Of a stretch of 59,795 bases of DNA, positions 17,014-25,662 are shown piece by piece. Below the pieces are notes generated by a model, which was not told where the DNA came from, ran no database searches, and saw only the letters and a list, made by a program, of their open reading frames with translations. Source of the stretch: an uncultured Monoglobus sp. (GTDB lineage Bacteria; Bacillota; Clostridia; Monoglobales; Monoglobaceae); contig CANRGH010000015.1 in the NCBI GenBank assembly GCA_947630135.1, positions 1 through 59,795 of the forward strand, in the 5' to 3' direction. The number at the start of each line of letters is the position of its first letter. Position 1 is the first letter of the stretch. A program made the translations under genes and the position numbers.

Positions 17014-17809
17014 AATCGTCGATCGCTAAATAAATGTCAACCCGGTCAAATTCGCCGTAGAACACTGACGGGATCGTGACGTTTTCACCCGGGCCGAGCG
17101 GAGCGACATCGTCGGAGTCAAAGCCGATCAGCTTGTCGCCGCTGAAGAACAGGGTCAGATATTTGAGATTTTCAGCCGGTTCAGAGCCGCTGTTCGCTAC
17201 GGTCACGTTCGCGCCGCCCTGGGCCCTTGAGGCCCGCGCGCCGACCTCGTCAAGAGTGGCGCCGCCGCGGTTCTCGCTGTAGCGGACCGTGCGGACTATG
17301 GTTTCGGTCTCGGGTTCAAGCTCAAAGCCGACATATGAGCGGCTGTCGCTCGTCAGACCCGTGAGCGTCTTGTCCTCGGTGTCAAGCACCTTTCCGTCCG
17401 CGCCGCTGCACTCGATCGTGACGTCCGCGTCAACATCAAATTCTGAGCTGTTTTCAAAGGTGAAGAACGCATATTTTGCGCCGTTGTTGTCAATGTAGTC
17501 GTATTCTTCGATTTTAATATCGTCGCCAACCGTCTCGGGATCAAACTCCTCGTTTGCGGCGCTGTCGTTTTTGTCGGATTTGCTGTCCTTATCTTTGTCG
17601 TTTTCGGGCTTTGCCGTGGCGCGCGAGTCCCCGCGGCTTGAGCTTGAGCTGCTCACATCATCCGAGCCGTACATATCCTCAAGGGCGGCTACGCGCTGCT
17701 TGAGGCTTTCAAATTCCGAGTCGGACACGCAGCCCGAGAGCGGTACCGCCATGACCGCCGCGCACATAAAAGGCGCGAGCGTCTTAACAATTTTCTTAAA
17801 ATCCATCAT
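17012..17809 (-). CDS. Surface lipoprotein, hypothetical
   Basis: 265 aa. Signal peptide with lipobox LSGC (about Cys27), then a short coiled-coil ('SEFESLKQRVAALEDMYGSD') and a long Ser/Asp/Lys-rich linker (about residues 50-90). A beta-rich C-terminal domain of the FxLYD type follows ('YAFFTFENSSEFDVDADVTI'), seen in many Firmicutes lipoproteins. Anchored outside the membrane. An alternative start is the second Met. Role unknown. The nitroreductase lies 18 nt upstream on the same strand. Confidence 0.8.
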   Translation of the reverse strand: MMDFKKIVKTLAPFMCAAVMAVPLSGCVSDSEFESLKQRVAALEDMYGSDDVSSSSSSRGDSRATAKPENDKDKDSKSDKNDSAANEEFDPETVGDDIKIEEYDYIDNNGAKYAFFTFENSSEFDVDADVTIECSGADGKVLDTEDKTLTGLTSDSRSYVGFELEPETETIVRTVRYSENRGGATLDEVGARASRAQGGANVTVANSGSEPAENLKYLTLFFSGDKLIGFDSDDVAPLGPGENVTIPSVFYGEFDRVDIYLAIDD

Positions 17810-17827
17810 ATCATCCCTCCGTGTGTT

Positions 17828-18358
17828 TTAGTCCCAAATTATATAGTTTTCCTTGCGCGGCTTCGGCTCGGGATAGTCGCAGTCGCGATAACCCAAAACG
17901 CAGTTGCCAACGCCCACATATTTTTCGTCAAGTCCCCATTTTTTCATGATCTCAAGGCCCTCCGGGGTCTTGAAGCTTTCGGTGGCGCGGTTGATCCAGC
18001 ACGAGTCAACGTCCAGCGAGTGCGCCGCGAGCATCAGGTTCCCCATAACAAGGCTGCCGTCCTGCATCGCGTTGGCGCCCGAAAGCTCGGTGTCGGCAAA
18101 CACCACGATCACGGTTTTCGCGCCGTAGAACGGGTGGTCGTTTGCGGTGAAGCGCGCGTTGATCTCTTCAAGCTTGTCAACCATATCGGGATCGGTCACA
18201 ACGACCATGACCGGCGCCTGTCTGCCCATTGCCGTGGGAGCGTATGTTCCCGCCTCAAGAATTTGGTCGAGCTTTTCCCTCTCGATCGGGTCGGGTTTAA
18301 ACTTGCGCACGCTGCGGCGGCTTATGATCGTTTTAATCGTTTCGTTCACATTTATCAC
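17828..18358 (-). CDS. Nitroreductase-family flavoprotein
   Basis: 176-aa FMN-dependent oxidoreductase. 'IISRRSVRKFKPDPIE' is the phosphate/FMN-binding N-terminus, 'GTYAPTAMGRQAPVMVV' follows, and the C-terminal 'VGVGNCVLGYRD' region is typical. The length fits the minimal NfsA/FRase fold. Physiological substrate unknown. It probably forms a two-gene transcript with the downstream lipoprotein. Confidence 0.9.
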   Translation of the reverse strand: MINVNETIKTIISRRSVRKFKPDPIEREKLDQILEAGTYAPTAMGRQAPVMVVVTDPDMVDKLEEINARFTANDHPFYGAKTVIVVFADTELSGANAMQDGSLVMGNLMLAAHSLDVDSCWINRATESFKTPEGLEIMKKWGLDEKYVGVGNCVLGYRDCDYPEPKPRKENYIIWD

Positions 18359-18445
18359 TCCAATTCAGAATAGATACAACAATTATAACACATATATCGT
18401 TGATTTTCAAGGGATTTCGGAAAATTATTCCGCCGTTAAAATAAA

Positions 18446-18466
18446 AAGAGCGGCCGCGCCGCTCTT
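18446..18466 (-). terminator. Terminator of the rpsT transcript
   Basis: Stem AAGAGCGGC / GCCGCTCTT with loop CGC. On the minus strand it is followed by TTTTATTTT. It lies about 100 nt after the S20 stop codon. Confidence 0.75.
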
Positions 18467-18568
18467 AAGTTGTAGAGTTTTTGTCTTCAAGTGTCAGATG
18501 CCGCCGTTTCGCCGCGGCGGCCATGAATACAAAGTGTTTCCGCCCGTGGCGGATCGGGTGAACAGCCT

Positions 18569-18829
18569 TTATGAGAGCTTGTTCATCATATTAGCGTACT
18601 GGCTCTTTCTGCGGGCGGCGGTGTTCTTGTGCAGTATACCCTTCGCCACAGCCTGATCGGTCTTTTTGACCACAGCCTTATAAGCTTCGGAGGCAGCGTC
18701 CTTGCCCTGCTTTAAAGACTCCTCAAACTTCTTGACAGCGGTCTTGAGCTGTGACTTGTTCATTTTATTTCTGAGAGTCTTTGTCGCAATAACCTTAACT
18801 CTTTTCTTAGCTGATTTAATGTTAGGCAT
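18569..18829 (-). CDS. rpsT: 30S ribosomal protein S20
   Basis: Primary 16S rRNA-binding ribosomal protein, 86 aa. 'MPNIKSAKKRVKVIATKTLRNK' is the S20 signature and 'HKNTAARRKSQYANMMNKL' the conserved C-terminus. The ATG at 18829 is chosen because it directly follows the strong site GGAGGTGAAAT; seven extra upstream codons in the open frame include the ribosome site itself. Single-gene transcript with its own promoter and terminator. Confidence 0.97.
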   Translation of the reverse strand: MPNIKSAKKRVKVIATKTLRNKMNKSQLKTAVKKFEESLKQGKDAASEAYKAVVKKTDQAVAKGILHKNTAARRKSQYANMMNKLS

Positions 18830-18879
18830 GATTTCACCTCCAGACAAATTTCAATTTGATTTTTACATCAGTAAAAGGT

Positions 18880-18908
18880 ATTATATCACTATATTTTAAA
18901 GAATGCAA
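18880..18908 (-). promoter_or_regulatory. rpsT promoter
   Basis: On the minus strand TTGCAT (18908-18903), a 17-nt spacer, TATAAT (18885-18880), about 50 nt before the S20 start codon. Confidence 0.8.
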
Positions 18909-19027
18909 GAGTTTTTTGAAAAAATTTTGTAATAATTTTCAAATCCCGGGCCGCGGTTTTAGAATATTATGTATAAAAACAGGGGCGCGGCGCCTCTAAA
19001 AATTTACGCTTAACATGAAAAAACAGA

Positions 19028-19056
19028 TTGACATAATAAGGATATTGTCATATAAT
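19028..19056 (+). promoter_or_regulatory. Promoter of the asd-dap operon
   Basis: TTGACA (19028-19033), a 17-nt spacer, TATAAT (19051-19056). The spacer carries TGTC, forming a short GACA/TGTC inverted repeat around it. No lysine riboswitch is visible in the short leader. Confidence 0.85.
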
Positions 19057-19090
19057 TATATATACGAATGAATTCAAGGAGGAACAACAA

Positions 19091-20191
19091 TTGAGACAGT
19101 TTAATGTTGGAATTATCGGCGCCACGGGCATGGTCGGACAGCGCTTCATCACGCTGCTGCATGACCACCCATGGTTTAACATAAAGCTGCTGGCCGCTTC
19201 GCCAAGAAGCGCCGGCAAAAAATACAGCGAGGCGGTCGGCAAACGCTGGTCAATGTCTGTTGACATTCCCGAGTCGGTGCGCGATATGGTCGTTTATGAC
19301 GCGGCGGCCGATGTGGAAAAAATCGCCGCGGAGGTTGACTTTGTGTTCTGCGCGGTCGACATGAAAAAGGACGAGATCAAGGCGCTTGAGGAAAAATACG
19401 CCAAGGCCGAGTGCCCGGTCGTTTCAAACAATTCGGCCCACCGCCACACTCCCGACGTGCCTATGATCATTCCCGAGATCAATCCGCAGCACCTTGAGAT
19501 CATCGAGGCCCAGAAAAAGCGCCTCGGCACAAAGCGCGGATTTATCGCGGTCAAGTCAAACTGCTCGCTGCAGTCGTATCTGCCCGCCTTGGCGGTCATC
19601 AACGAGAAATATCCGATCGACAAGGCGCTTGTCACAACCTATCAGGCAATATCGGGCGCGGGCAAGACGTTTGAGAGCTGGCCCGAGATGGTTGACAATC
19701 TTATCCCCTATATCGGCGGCGAGGAGATGAAGTCCGAGGTCGAGCCCAACAAGATTTTGGGCGAGATCAAGGGCGGCGAGATCGTGCCGTCAGACAAGCT
19801 GAGCATCGAGTGCCAGACTTACAGGGTCCCGGTTTCGGACGGACACACCGCCGCGATATTCTTCAGCTTTAAGGATGGGAAGAACAAGCCCTTGGTCGAG
19901 GAGATCGAAAACATGTGGCGCGAGTTTGAGGGCGAGCCCCAAAAGCTCGGTCTGCCCCACGCGCCCAAACAGTTCATATATGTTTACACCGAGAGTGAGC
20001 AGCCCGACAAGCCTCAGATCAAAGAGGCCCGCGAGATTGACGGCGGAATGGCCATATCCTGCGGCAGGCTGAGAGAGTCGGCTCAGTATGACTACAAAAT
20101 GGTATCAATGAGCCACAACACTCTGCGCGGCGCCGCCGGCGGAGCGGTGCTCATGGCGGAGCTTCTTGCCGCCAAGGGTTATCTTGACTAA
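19091..20191 (+). CDS. asd: Aspartate-semialdehyde dehydrogenase
   Basis: Reduces aspartyl phosphate to aspartate semialdehyde, the branch point to lysine, DAP and threonine. 366 aa. NADP-binding 'GIIGATGMVGQRFI' at residues 7-20, catalytic Cys158 in 'KSNCSLQ', and 'SDGHTAA' with the acid/base His. 'NNSAHRHTPDVPMIIPEINP' marks the archaeal/fungal-like branch of the family, which also occurs in Clostridia. The start is TTG at 19091 behind AAGGAGGAAC. First gene of the dap operon. Confidence 0.95.
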   Translation: MRQFNVGIIGATGMVGQRFITLLHDHPWFNIKLLAASPRSAGKKYSEAVGKRWSMSVDIPESVRDMVVYDAAADVEKIAAEVDFVFCAVDMKKDEIKALEEKYAKAECPVVSNNSAHRHTPDVPMIIPEINPQHLEIIEAQKKRLGTKRGFIAVKSNCSLQSYLPALAVINEKYPIDKALVTTYQAISGAGKTFESWPEMVDNLIPYIGGEEMKSEVEPNKILGEIKGGEIVPSDKLSIECQTYRVPVSDGHTAAIFFSFKDGKNKPLVEEIENMWREFEGEPQKLGLPHAPKQFIYVYTESEQPDKPQIKEAREIDGGMAISCGRLRESAQYDYKMVSMSHNTLRGAAGGAVLMAELLAAKGYLD

Positions 20192-20221
20192 ATACTCGAT
20201 AAATCGGGGAGGTAAATTGAT

Positions 20222-21685
20222 ATGAAAAAGAGATTGTTGTTATTTGTTGTGGCTGCCGCGCTGCTGTCGGCCGCATTTAGCGTTCCGGCGTATGCCGAGG
20301 ATTTTTCGGAATTTGCCGGCACATATGAGGGTTGGTACTATGCGACACAGGGCCAGACCGGTTTGACGCTTACGATCAACGCTGACGGAACCGGCGTGTT
20401 TGACTTTTATAATATGCCAGGAAGATCCAACGCGAAGGACGGCGTGTATTCCGTAAAGGTTTCCAGAACCGAAAAAGGATACGGCGTCGAAGGCGTTGAG
20501 TGGATCGACAGGCCGTCGGGCTATAACTTTGTAACCTTTGACGGTTCATTGAACGGCGGGGTATACTCCGGAACTGTTGATAATAACTCGAGTTTTGAGT
20601 TTTTGCTGAATAAAAATAACAGTAGCTATCAGCAGATCGTTGACACCACCTACCAAAATCATCGTTATGAGGCTGTTGACGAGGGAATGACGTGGCAGGA
20701 TGCGAAGGCTGCGTGTGAGGCGAGAGGCGGCCACCTTGTGACGATCACGTCGCAGAATGAGCAGACTTTTGTGGAAGGCCTTATAAGCAATAAAAACAAA
20801 AACGGCTATTGGATAGGCGGCGAAGACAAGGGCGGCGGTTATGAATGGATAACGGGCGAGCCGATGGCTTACGAAAACTGGGACACGGACCAGCCCGACA
20901 AGAGCTTGCAGCCGTCCGGCTATGAAGATAAAATGATGATGCTCCGCGTGCCCAACGGCTCCGCTTCAGAGCCGGGCCGCTGGAACGATATTGTAAACGA
21001 AGGCGCTGACGGCTTAGGTTCATACTCGTATAAAGCCTTGGACATGGGCTATATATGCGAGTGGGAAACGTGGACAGAGGCGGCGGAATGGTCGACGCCG
21101 GAGCTCCAAAAAGCCGCTGACAACGGCCTTATCCCGGATGTTTTGGTGGGCAAGGACATGACGCAGCCCATTACGCGCGGCGAGTTTGCCGCGGTATCGG
21201 TAAATCTTTTTGAGGCGATGACAGGAGGAAAAGCCGTAATGTCGTCGGAGTGCAGGTTTTCCGATATAGCGGACAATGAAAACCGAAATTATATTTTAAA
21301 GGCGTATAACATAGGAGCCGTCACCGGCTACAGTGATGTTCAGTACGCGCCTGATGAGCTGCTCCAGCGTGAACAGCTCGCGGCCATGCTCTGCCGCGTA
21401 TATAAGCGCAGCGAGTGGCCGGAATGGACGATCGACACTGACGATCAGTATACCATAAACTACTCTGGCGTTAAAAAATTTGACGATGATGCGCTTATAT
21501 CGGATTATGCAAAGCCAAGCGTGTATTTTATGGTAAAGTACGGCGTGCTCAGCGGTATCGGCGATAACAAGTTCGCGCCCAAAAACGCGACGCCCGCCGA
21601 CGAGGCGGCCGGATATGCCAACGCGACACGAGAGCAGGCAATAGTAATGTCATTGAGGAGCTTTGAAAATCTTAGCATAAATTAA
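20222..21685 (+). CDS. Secreted C-type lectin-like protein with SLH-type repeats
   Basis: 487-aa exported protein. Signal peptide at residues 1-25 (ending AYA). Residues about 26-135 form a beta-rich domain, and 140-285 a C-type lectin fold ('WQDAKAACEARGGHLVTITS', 'GYWIGGED', 'YENWDTDQPD', 'YICEW'). Residues 290-487 hold S-layer-homology-like repeats ('PITRGEFAAVSVNLFE', 'LLQREQLAAMLCRVYK', 'ATREQAIVMSLRSFE'). It should sit on the cell wall and may bind glycans. It is odd to find it inside a lysine/DAP biosynthesis operon, 30 nt after asd and 15 nt before dapA. Ligand unknown. Confidence 0.88.
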   Translation: MKKRLLLFVVAAALLSAAFSVPAYAEDFSEFAGTYEGWYYATQGQTGLTLTINADGTGVFDFYNMPGRSNAKDGVYSVKVSRTEKGYGVEGVEWIDRPSGYNFVTFDGSLNGGVYSGTVDNNSSFEFLLNKNNSSYQQIVDTTYQNHRYEAVDEGMTWQDAKAACEARGGHLVTITSQNEQTFVEGLISNKNKNGYWIGGEDKGGGYEWITGEPMAYENWDTDQPDKSLQPSGYEDKMMMLRVPNGSASEPGRWNDIVNEGADGLGSYSYKALDMGYICEWETWTEAAEWSTPELQKAADNGLIPDVLVGKDMTQPITRGEFAAVSVNLFEAMTGGKAVMSSECRFSDIADNENRNYILKAYNIGAVTGYSDVQYAPDELLQREQLAAMLCRVYKRSEWPEWTIDTDDQYTINYSGVKKFDDDALISDYAKPSVYFMVKYGVLSGIGDNKFAPKNATPADEAAGYANATREQAIVMSLRSFENLSIN

Positions 21686-21700
21686 TAAGGAGAGTTATTA

Positions 21701-22594
21701 ATGAAAAAGCCTATTTTTACCGGAAGCGGCGTTGCGATCATCACGCCGTTTACCGAAGACGGAGTTAATTATAACAAGATGAGCGAGCTGATCGAGATGC
21801 ACATCGTTCAAGGGACCGACGCGATAATCGTGTGCGGCACCACGGGCGAGTCGGCAACGATGCCCGACGAGGAGCATAAGGAGGTCATCCGCTTCACCGT
21901 TGAGAAGGCGGCCGGCAGAATTCCCGTTATCGCGGGAACAGGCAGCAACGACACGGCTCACGCGGTCGAGCTCAGCAAATACGCCGAGAGCGTAGGGGCC
22001 GACGGTCTGCTTATTGTGACTCCGTATTACAACAAGACGACGCAGAAGGGATTATACGCGCATATAAAGCTGATCGCCGACAGCGTGAAGATCCCGATCA
22101 TCCTTTACAACATCCCGAGCAGAACGGGCGGTCTCGGCTTCAAGATCGAGACGCTCAAAAAGCTGGCGGAGCTGCCGAACATCAACGCCATCAAGGAGGC
22201 CACAGGCGACCTCGCGTTTGTTGCCGAGATCGCTGCCGAGACCGACCTTAACATTTACGCCGGAAACGACGATATAATCGTTCCGGTAATGTCGCTGGGC
22301 GGCAAGGGCGTTATCTCGGTTCTGGCCAACATTCTGCCCAAAGAGACGCACGACATTTGCGCCTTGTTTGAGAGCGGCGAGCTCGCCAAGTCGCGCGATC
22401 TGTTCCTCAATCATCTGGACCTTATCCACAAGCTGTTCATTGAGGTCAATCCCATTCCGATAAAGACCGCAATGAACATGCTGGGCTATGACGCGGGTCC
22501 GCTCAGAATGCCCCTTTGCGATATGGAGGACGGCAACAAGGCTGTGCTTGAGGCGGCGCTTAAAAAGATGAGCGTCGGCTGCAAATTAAACTGA
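21701..22594 (+). CDS. dapA: 4-hydroxy-tetrahydrodipicolinate synthase
   Basis: Condenses pyruvate with aspartate semialdehyde. 297-aa TIM barrel. Schiff-base Lys165 in 'NAIKEATGD', the substrate-binding loop '[10 protein letters not shown]' (45-54), Tyr region '[12 protein letters not shown]', and Arg141 in 'YNIPSRTGG'. An AAGGAGAG ribosome site precedes the ATG. It is followed 17 nt later by dapB. Confidence 0.97.
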   Translation: MKKPIFTGSGVAIITPFTEDGVNYNKMSELIEMHIVQGTDAIIVCGTTGESATMPDEEHKEVIRFTVEKAAGRIPVIAGTGSNDTAHAVELSKYAESVGADGLLIVTPYYNKTTQKGLYAHIKLIADSVKIPIILYNIPSRTGGLGFKIETLKKLAELPNINAIKEATGDLAFVAEIAAETDLNIYAGNDDIIVPVMSLGGKGVISVLANILPKETHDICALFESGELAKSRDLFLNHLDLIHKLFIEVNPIPIKTAMNMLGYDAGPLRMPLCDMEDGNKAVLEAALKKMSVGCKLN

Positions 22595-22611
22595 TTTTCG
22601 GGGTGATACGA

Positions 22612-23370
22612 ATGACAAAGATTTTACTTAGCGGAGCGGGCGGCCACATGGGCAAAGCGGTGGCGAGAGTCTGCGAGAAAACCCCGGGCGCCGAGATCGC
22701 CGCGGGATATGACATACATACCGACGGCAGCGAGAAATTCCCGGTTTACAGCGATTTGAGCGAGGTCAAAGAGGAGTTTGACGTTGTCATTGACTTTTCA
22801 CATCCGTCGGCATTTGACGGCCTGATCGATTATGTCGAAAAAACAAAGACCCCCGCGGTCATATGCACCACGGGCCTTTCGGACGGGCAAAGGGCGAGAA
22901 TGACCGAGGCGGCAAAGTCCGCGCCGATATTCTTTTCGGCCAACATGTCGATCGGAATAAACCTGATTATTGATCTGGCCGTGAGGGCAGCGAAGCTGCT
23001 TGAGAATAACTTTGATATTGAGATCATAGAAAAGCACCACAATCAAAAGCTTGACGCGCCCAGCGGCACCGCGCTTGCGATCGCGGACGCGCTCTCCGAG
23101 GCGGTGAGCTATGAGCCCGAGTATACCTATGACAGACATTCGGTGCGGAGAAAGCGCGGCAAGACCGAGATCGGCCTCCACGCGGTTCGTGGCGGCACAA
23201 TAGTCGGCGAGCACGACGTTATCTTCGCGGGCACCGACGAGGTTATCGAGCTTAAACATTCGGCGACGTCAAAAGAGGTGTTCGCGGTGGGAGCCGTGAA
23301 GGCGGCTGTCTTTATGAAAGGCAAGGGCACCGGAATGTACAGCATGAAGGATTTGATTGAAAACTCATAA
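22612..23370 (+). CDS. dapB: 4-hydroxy-tetrahydrodipicolinate reductase
   Basis: NAD(P)H-dependent second step of the DAP pathway. 252 aa. Nucleotide-binding 'LLSGAGGHMGKAVARV' at the N-terminus and the catalytic 'EKHHNQKLDAPSGTA' motif (His pair and Lys). The ATG at 22612 is preferred because GGGGTGATACGA precedes it; the open frame extends three codons further up. Codes in one operon with asd and dapA. Confidence 0.96.
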   Translation: MTKILLSGAGGHMGKAVARVCEKTPGAEIAAGYDIHTDGSEKFPVYSDLSEVKEEFDVVIDFSHPSAFDGLIDYVEKTKTPAVICTTGLSDGQRARMTEAAKSAPIFFSANMSIGINLIIDLAVRAAKLLENNFDIEIIEKHHNQKLDAPSGTALAIADALSEAVSYEPEYTYDRHSVRRKRGKTEIGLHAVRGGTIVGEHDVIFAGTDEVIELKHSATSKEVFAVGAVKAAVFMKGKGTGMYSMKDLIENS

Positions 23371-23388
23371 TAAACAGGAGGTTATGAT

Positions 23389-23844
23389 ATGATTAAGACC
23401 ATTACCGACATAAAATTTTTCAGCGGAATAGCGATTGTTACGATAAACAATATTCCCAACGACCCCGGCAGCGTGGCGCGCATTCTCGGAATTATTTCCG
23501 AGAACGACATAAGTATCGACATGATAAGCCAGACCGCGCCTTATAAGGACAGCATCAATCTGTCGTTCACCTTGTCGGAGGACGATCTTGCGGCGGTTAT
23601 AGGCCTCACGGGAAAGTTTAAGTCGCTGTCGCCCAAGGTTTCCGCCGACATTAACGGCAACAATACCAAAATTCTGCTCAGCGGCGAGGGTATGCGCTAT
23701 GAGGCGGGCGTCGCGGCGGAGCTGTTCGCGCTGCTGGCCGAGGAGGACATACGCGTCAAGCTAATCACCACGGCAGAGACCGAGATCTCCTGCCTTATCG
23801 ACATCAAGGACACGCAGGCGGCCAAGAAAATTCTCGGAAAATAA
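23389..23844 (+). CDS. Stand-alone double-ACT protein (aspartokinase regulatory-domain type)
   Basis: 151 aa made of two ACT domains (about 12-75 and 85-150). 'IVTINNIPNDPGSVARILGIISENDISIDMI' split over the first domain and 'RYEAGVAAELFALLAEEDIRVKLITTAETEISCLI' over the second resemble the regulatory C-terminus of aspartokinases without the kinase. At the end of the asd-dap operon it is likely a lysine- or threonine-sensing regulator or partner of an aspartokinase encoded elsewhere (inference). A CAGGAGG ribosome site precedes the ATG. Confidence 0.85.
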   Translation: MIKTITDIKFFSGIAIVTINNIPNDPGSVARILGIISENDISIDMISQTAPYKDSINLSFTLSEDDLAAVIGLTGKFKSLSPKVSADINGNNTKILLSGEGMRYEAGVAAELFALLAEEDIRVKLITTAETEISCLIDIKDTQAAKKILGK

Positions 23845-23851
23845 CAACAGG

Positions 23852-23874
23852 CGGCGGAATTTCCGCCGTTTTTT
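23852..23874 (+). terminator. Terminator of the dap operon
   Basis: Stem CGGCGGAA / TTCCGCCG followed by TTTTTTG, eight nucleotides after the ACT gene stop. Confidence 0.9.
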
Positions 23875-23946
23875 GTTGGCAATAATGGGTATAATTACCT
23901 CGCTGCGGGCAATACTATCATAAAATAAACTTTATGAGGTACGCAT

Positions 23947-24240
23947 ATGATTTTAAAAGACAAACGTCAGGTGGTAATTATCAACGACATACGCTCGGAC
24001 AAGATCGAGCAGGCGATATTCATTCTGCGCGACAAGAACGACAGGAGCAAGCCCGCCTCGTGCGACAGCGATCTGGTGATCGAGGCACACAAGATAATCA
24101 ACAGTTTTTTGTATCCGGGCACATACGGCCGCGGCGGCAGGCGCAGGAGCATGATGTCGCGCGGCGCTTTGTGGCTGGCTTCGGCGGCGTTCATAGTCGC
24201 GGTCTCGGCCATGCTGATAAGGCTGATCGCTCCTATTTGA
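23947..24240 (+). CDS. Small tail-anchored membrane protein, hypothetical
   Basis: 97 aa. Soluble N-terminal part ('VVIINDIRSDKIEQAIFIL') followed by a basic stretch (GRGGRRRSM) and one hydrophobic helix at about 73-95, so probably anchored by its C-terminus. A GAGG ribosome site precedes the ATG. Similar short proteins occur widely in Clostridia near cell-envelope genes, but I cannot name a family with confidence. Confidence 0.65.
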   Translation: MILKDKRQVVIINDIRSDKIEQAIFILRDKNDRSKPASCDSDLVIEAHKIINSFLYPGTYGRGGRRRSMMSRGALWLASAAFIVAVSAMLIRLIAPI

Positions 24241-24248
24241 GAAAACGC

Positions 24249-24277
24249 TTGTAAAACCGCGGAAATTATGATATAAT
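24249..24277 (+). promoter_or_regulatory. Promoter of the SLOG gene
   Basis: TTGTAA (24249-24254), a 17-nt spacer, TATAAT (24272-24277). Expected transcription start is around 24284, at or next to the GTG codon at 24285. Confidence 0.7.
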
Positions 24278-24284
24278 TTTCGCG

Positions 24285-24806
24285 GTGATTTTTTTGACTG
24301 ATTTTAACAGAAACGAAACCTGCTGCTTCACCGGCCATCGGATCGTAAGGAGCGAGGATATCGACACGATAAATAACAATCTTAAAAGGGTGATCGCCTC
24401 GCTGTACAAAGGCGGCATGCGCCGCTTTATTTCGGGCGGCGCGATAGGCTTTGACACTCTTGCATCGAGGGCAGTGCTGAACGCGCGCGAGGAATTTCCC
24501 GACATACGGCTCGCGCTCGCTCTGCCGTGCAGAGATCAGGACAGGCTTTGGAACGCCGCGCAAAAGGCGGAGTATGCCGAGATCCTCGGCTCCGCCGACG
24601 AGGTGATATATGTTTCCGAAAACTACAGCCCCGAATGCATGCTGAAGCGCAACCGATATATGGTTGACCGCAGCTCGGCGGTGGTCGTCTATATCCAATA
24701 TCCCCGAGGCGGCACGGTTTATACCGTGAATTACGCTTTGGACAGCGGGCTTAGGGTCATAAATATTCTTGATGATACGGAGGCGGATAAAACTTATGGA
24801 GCTTGA
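24285..24806 (+). CDS. SLOG-family (YpsA/DUF1273-like) nucleotide-binding protein
   Basis: 173-aa Rossmann-like protein. 'CCFTGHRIV' near the start, 'FISGGAIGFDTLASRAVL' and 'YNYALDSG'-like end regions define the YpsA/SLOG group, thought to bind nucleotide-derived ligands. The start is uncertain: GTG 24285 would make the mRNA nearly leaderless given the promoter at 24249-24277; TTG 24294 behind GGTGAT is the alternative. The last 11 nt overlap the AlkD-like gene. Confidence 0.8.
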   Translation: MIFLTDFNRNETCCFTGHRIVRSEDIDTINNNLKRVIASLYKGGMRRFISGGAIGFDTLASRAVLNAREEFPDIRLALALPCRDQDRLWNAAQKAEYAEILGSADEVIYVSENYSPECMLKRNRYMVDRSSAVVVYIQYPRGGTVYTVNYALDSGLRVINILDDTEADKTYGA

Positions 24807-25536
24807 AAAAATTAAGTGGAACGACGAGGGCTACAAGGCGTTTGTTGATTATCTTAAGGGTGCGGCCGAAAGCGGATACGCGGAGTTCAACAAAAAAATA
24901 ACTCCGCAATCGGGCTGCCCGATAATCGGAGTGCGCGTGCCTGAGCTGCGCGGGATCGCCAAGCGGATCGCGAAGGGAGACGCAAGAGCCTACCTTGATT
25001 ATATTACATATGAGCACAAAGGCGAAATGACGCAGGAGGAAATAATAGTCTCGGGTTTGGTTGTCGGCGCTCTGCCTTTGCCGTTCGGTGAGATGTGCCA
25101 AAGGATACGCTTTTTTGCCGCGTCGGTCAAAAACTGGGCCTGCTGCGATGTGGCTGTGAGCTCGTTTAAGGGAATTAAGAAATTTATCGAGGAATACAAA
25201 ATCGAGATCTATCGGTTTTTAAGAAGCGATAACCCGTGGGAGCAGAGAGTCGGGCTGATCATCCTGCTTGACTATTATCTGAATGACGAGCAAAACGCCG
25301 CCTATGCGCTCGATTGCGCAAACGGAGTCAAAAGCGGGGAATATTATGTCAACATGGCGCAGGCATGGCTGATAGCGACCGCCTTTGTGAAACACAGAGA
25401 GCGGACAAAAAATTATCTCGAAAGCGGGTTTGAATTAAGCGAAAAGGTGCTAAAAATGACGGTCCGCAAGCTGCGTGATTCCTACTGCGTGTCCGACGAG
25501 GATAAAGCGTGGGCCGCGGCGCTGCGCCTTAGGTGA
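24796..25536 (+). CDS. AlkD-like DNA alkylation repair protein
   Basis: HEAT-like-repeat DNA glycosylase family, 246 aa, which removes cationic N3/N7-alkylpurines. Characteristic stretches are 'GVRVPELRGIAKRIAKGD', 'NWACCDVAVSSFKGIKKF' and 'SDNPWEQRVGLIILLDYYL' with the Trp and Asp residues that line the AlkD cleft. The ATG at 24796 follows ACGGAGGCGGA and overlaps the SLOG gene, implying coupled translation. Confidence 0.88.
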   Translation: MELEKIKWNDEGYKAFVDYLKGAAESGYAEFNKKITPQSGCPIIGVRVPELRGIAKRIAKGDARAYLDYITYEHKGEMTQEEIIVSGLVVGALPLPFGEMCQRIRFFAASVKNWACCDVAVSSFKGIKKFIEEYKIEIYRFLRSDNPWEQRVGLIILLDYYLNDEQNAAYALDCANGVKSGEYYVNMAQAWLIATAFVKHRERTKNYLESGFELSEKVLKMTVRKLRDSYCVSDEDKAWAAALRLR

Positions 25537-25662
25537 AAAAACGGCTCGGTTTCCGATCGGAAACCGAGCCTCGGCCGGCGCGGAGCCTCCCGCGGAGCAT
25601 GCCGACAGCAGCCCTGCCGACAAAATTGCGGCGGTGATCAGTTTGAAAAATTTTTTACACAT
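25450..25662 (-). pseudogene. Truncated lipoprotein gene (signal peptide only)
   Basis: Starting at 25662 behind AAAAAAGGAGTTG the minus strand encodes a clean lipoprotein signal 'MCKKFFKLITAAILSAGLLS' followed by lipobox Cys and 'SAGGSAPAE'. After only about nine mature residues the frame runs into a strong terminator (25543-25570) and then antisense through the AlkD gene. This looks like the 5' remnant of a lipoprotein gene whose body was deleted. A secreted mini-lipoprotein is the less likely alternative. Confidence 0.6.
25543..25570 (-). terminator. Strong hairpin terminator, minus strand
   Basis: A 28-nt perfect palindrome (GGCTCGGTTTCCGATC and its complement). On the minus strand it is followed by GTTTTTTC. 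It lies inside the open frame of the lipoprotein remnant and just after the AlkD-like gene. Confidence 0.8.

Noticed and set aside
19028-19090. Lysine riboswitch upstream of asd
   Set aside because: The leader between promoter and start codon is only about 30 nt, too short for the aptamer.
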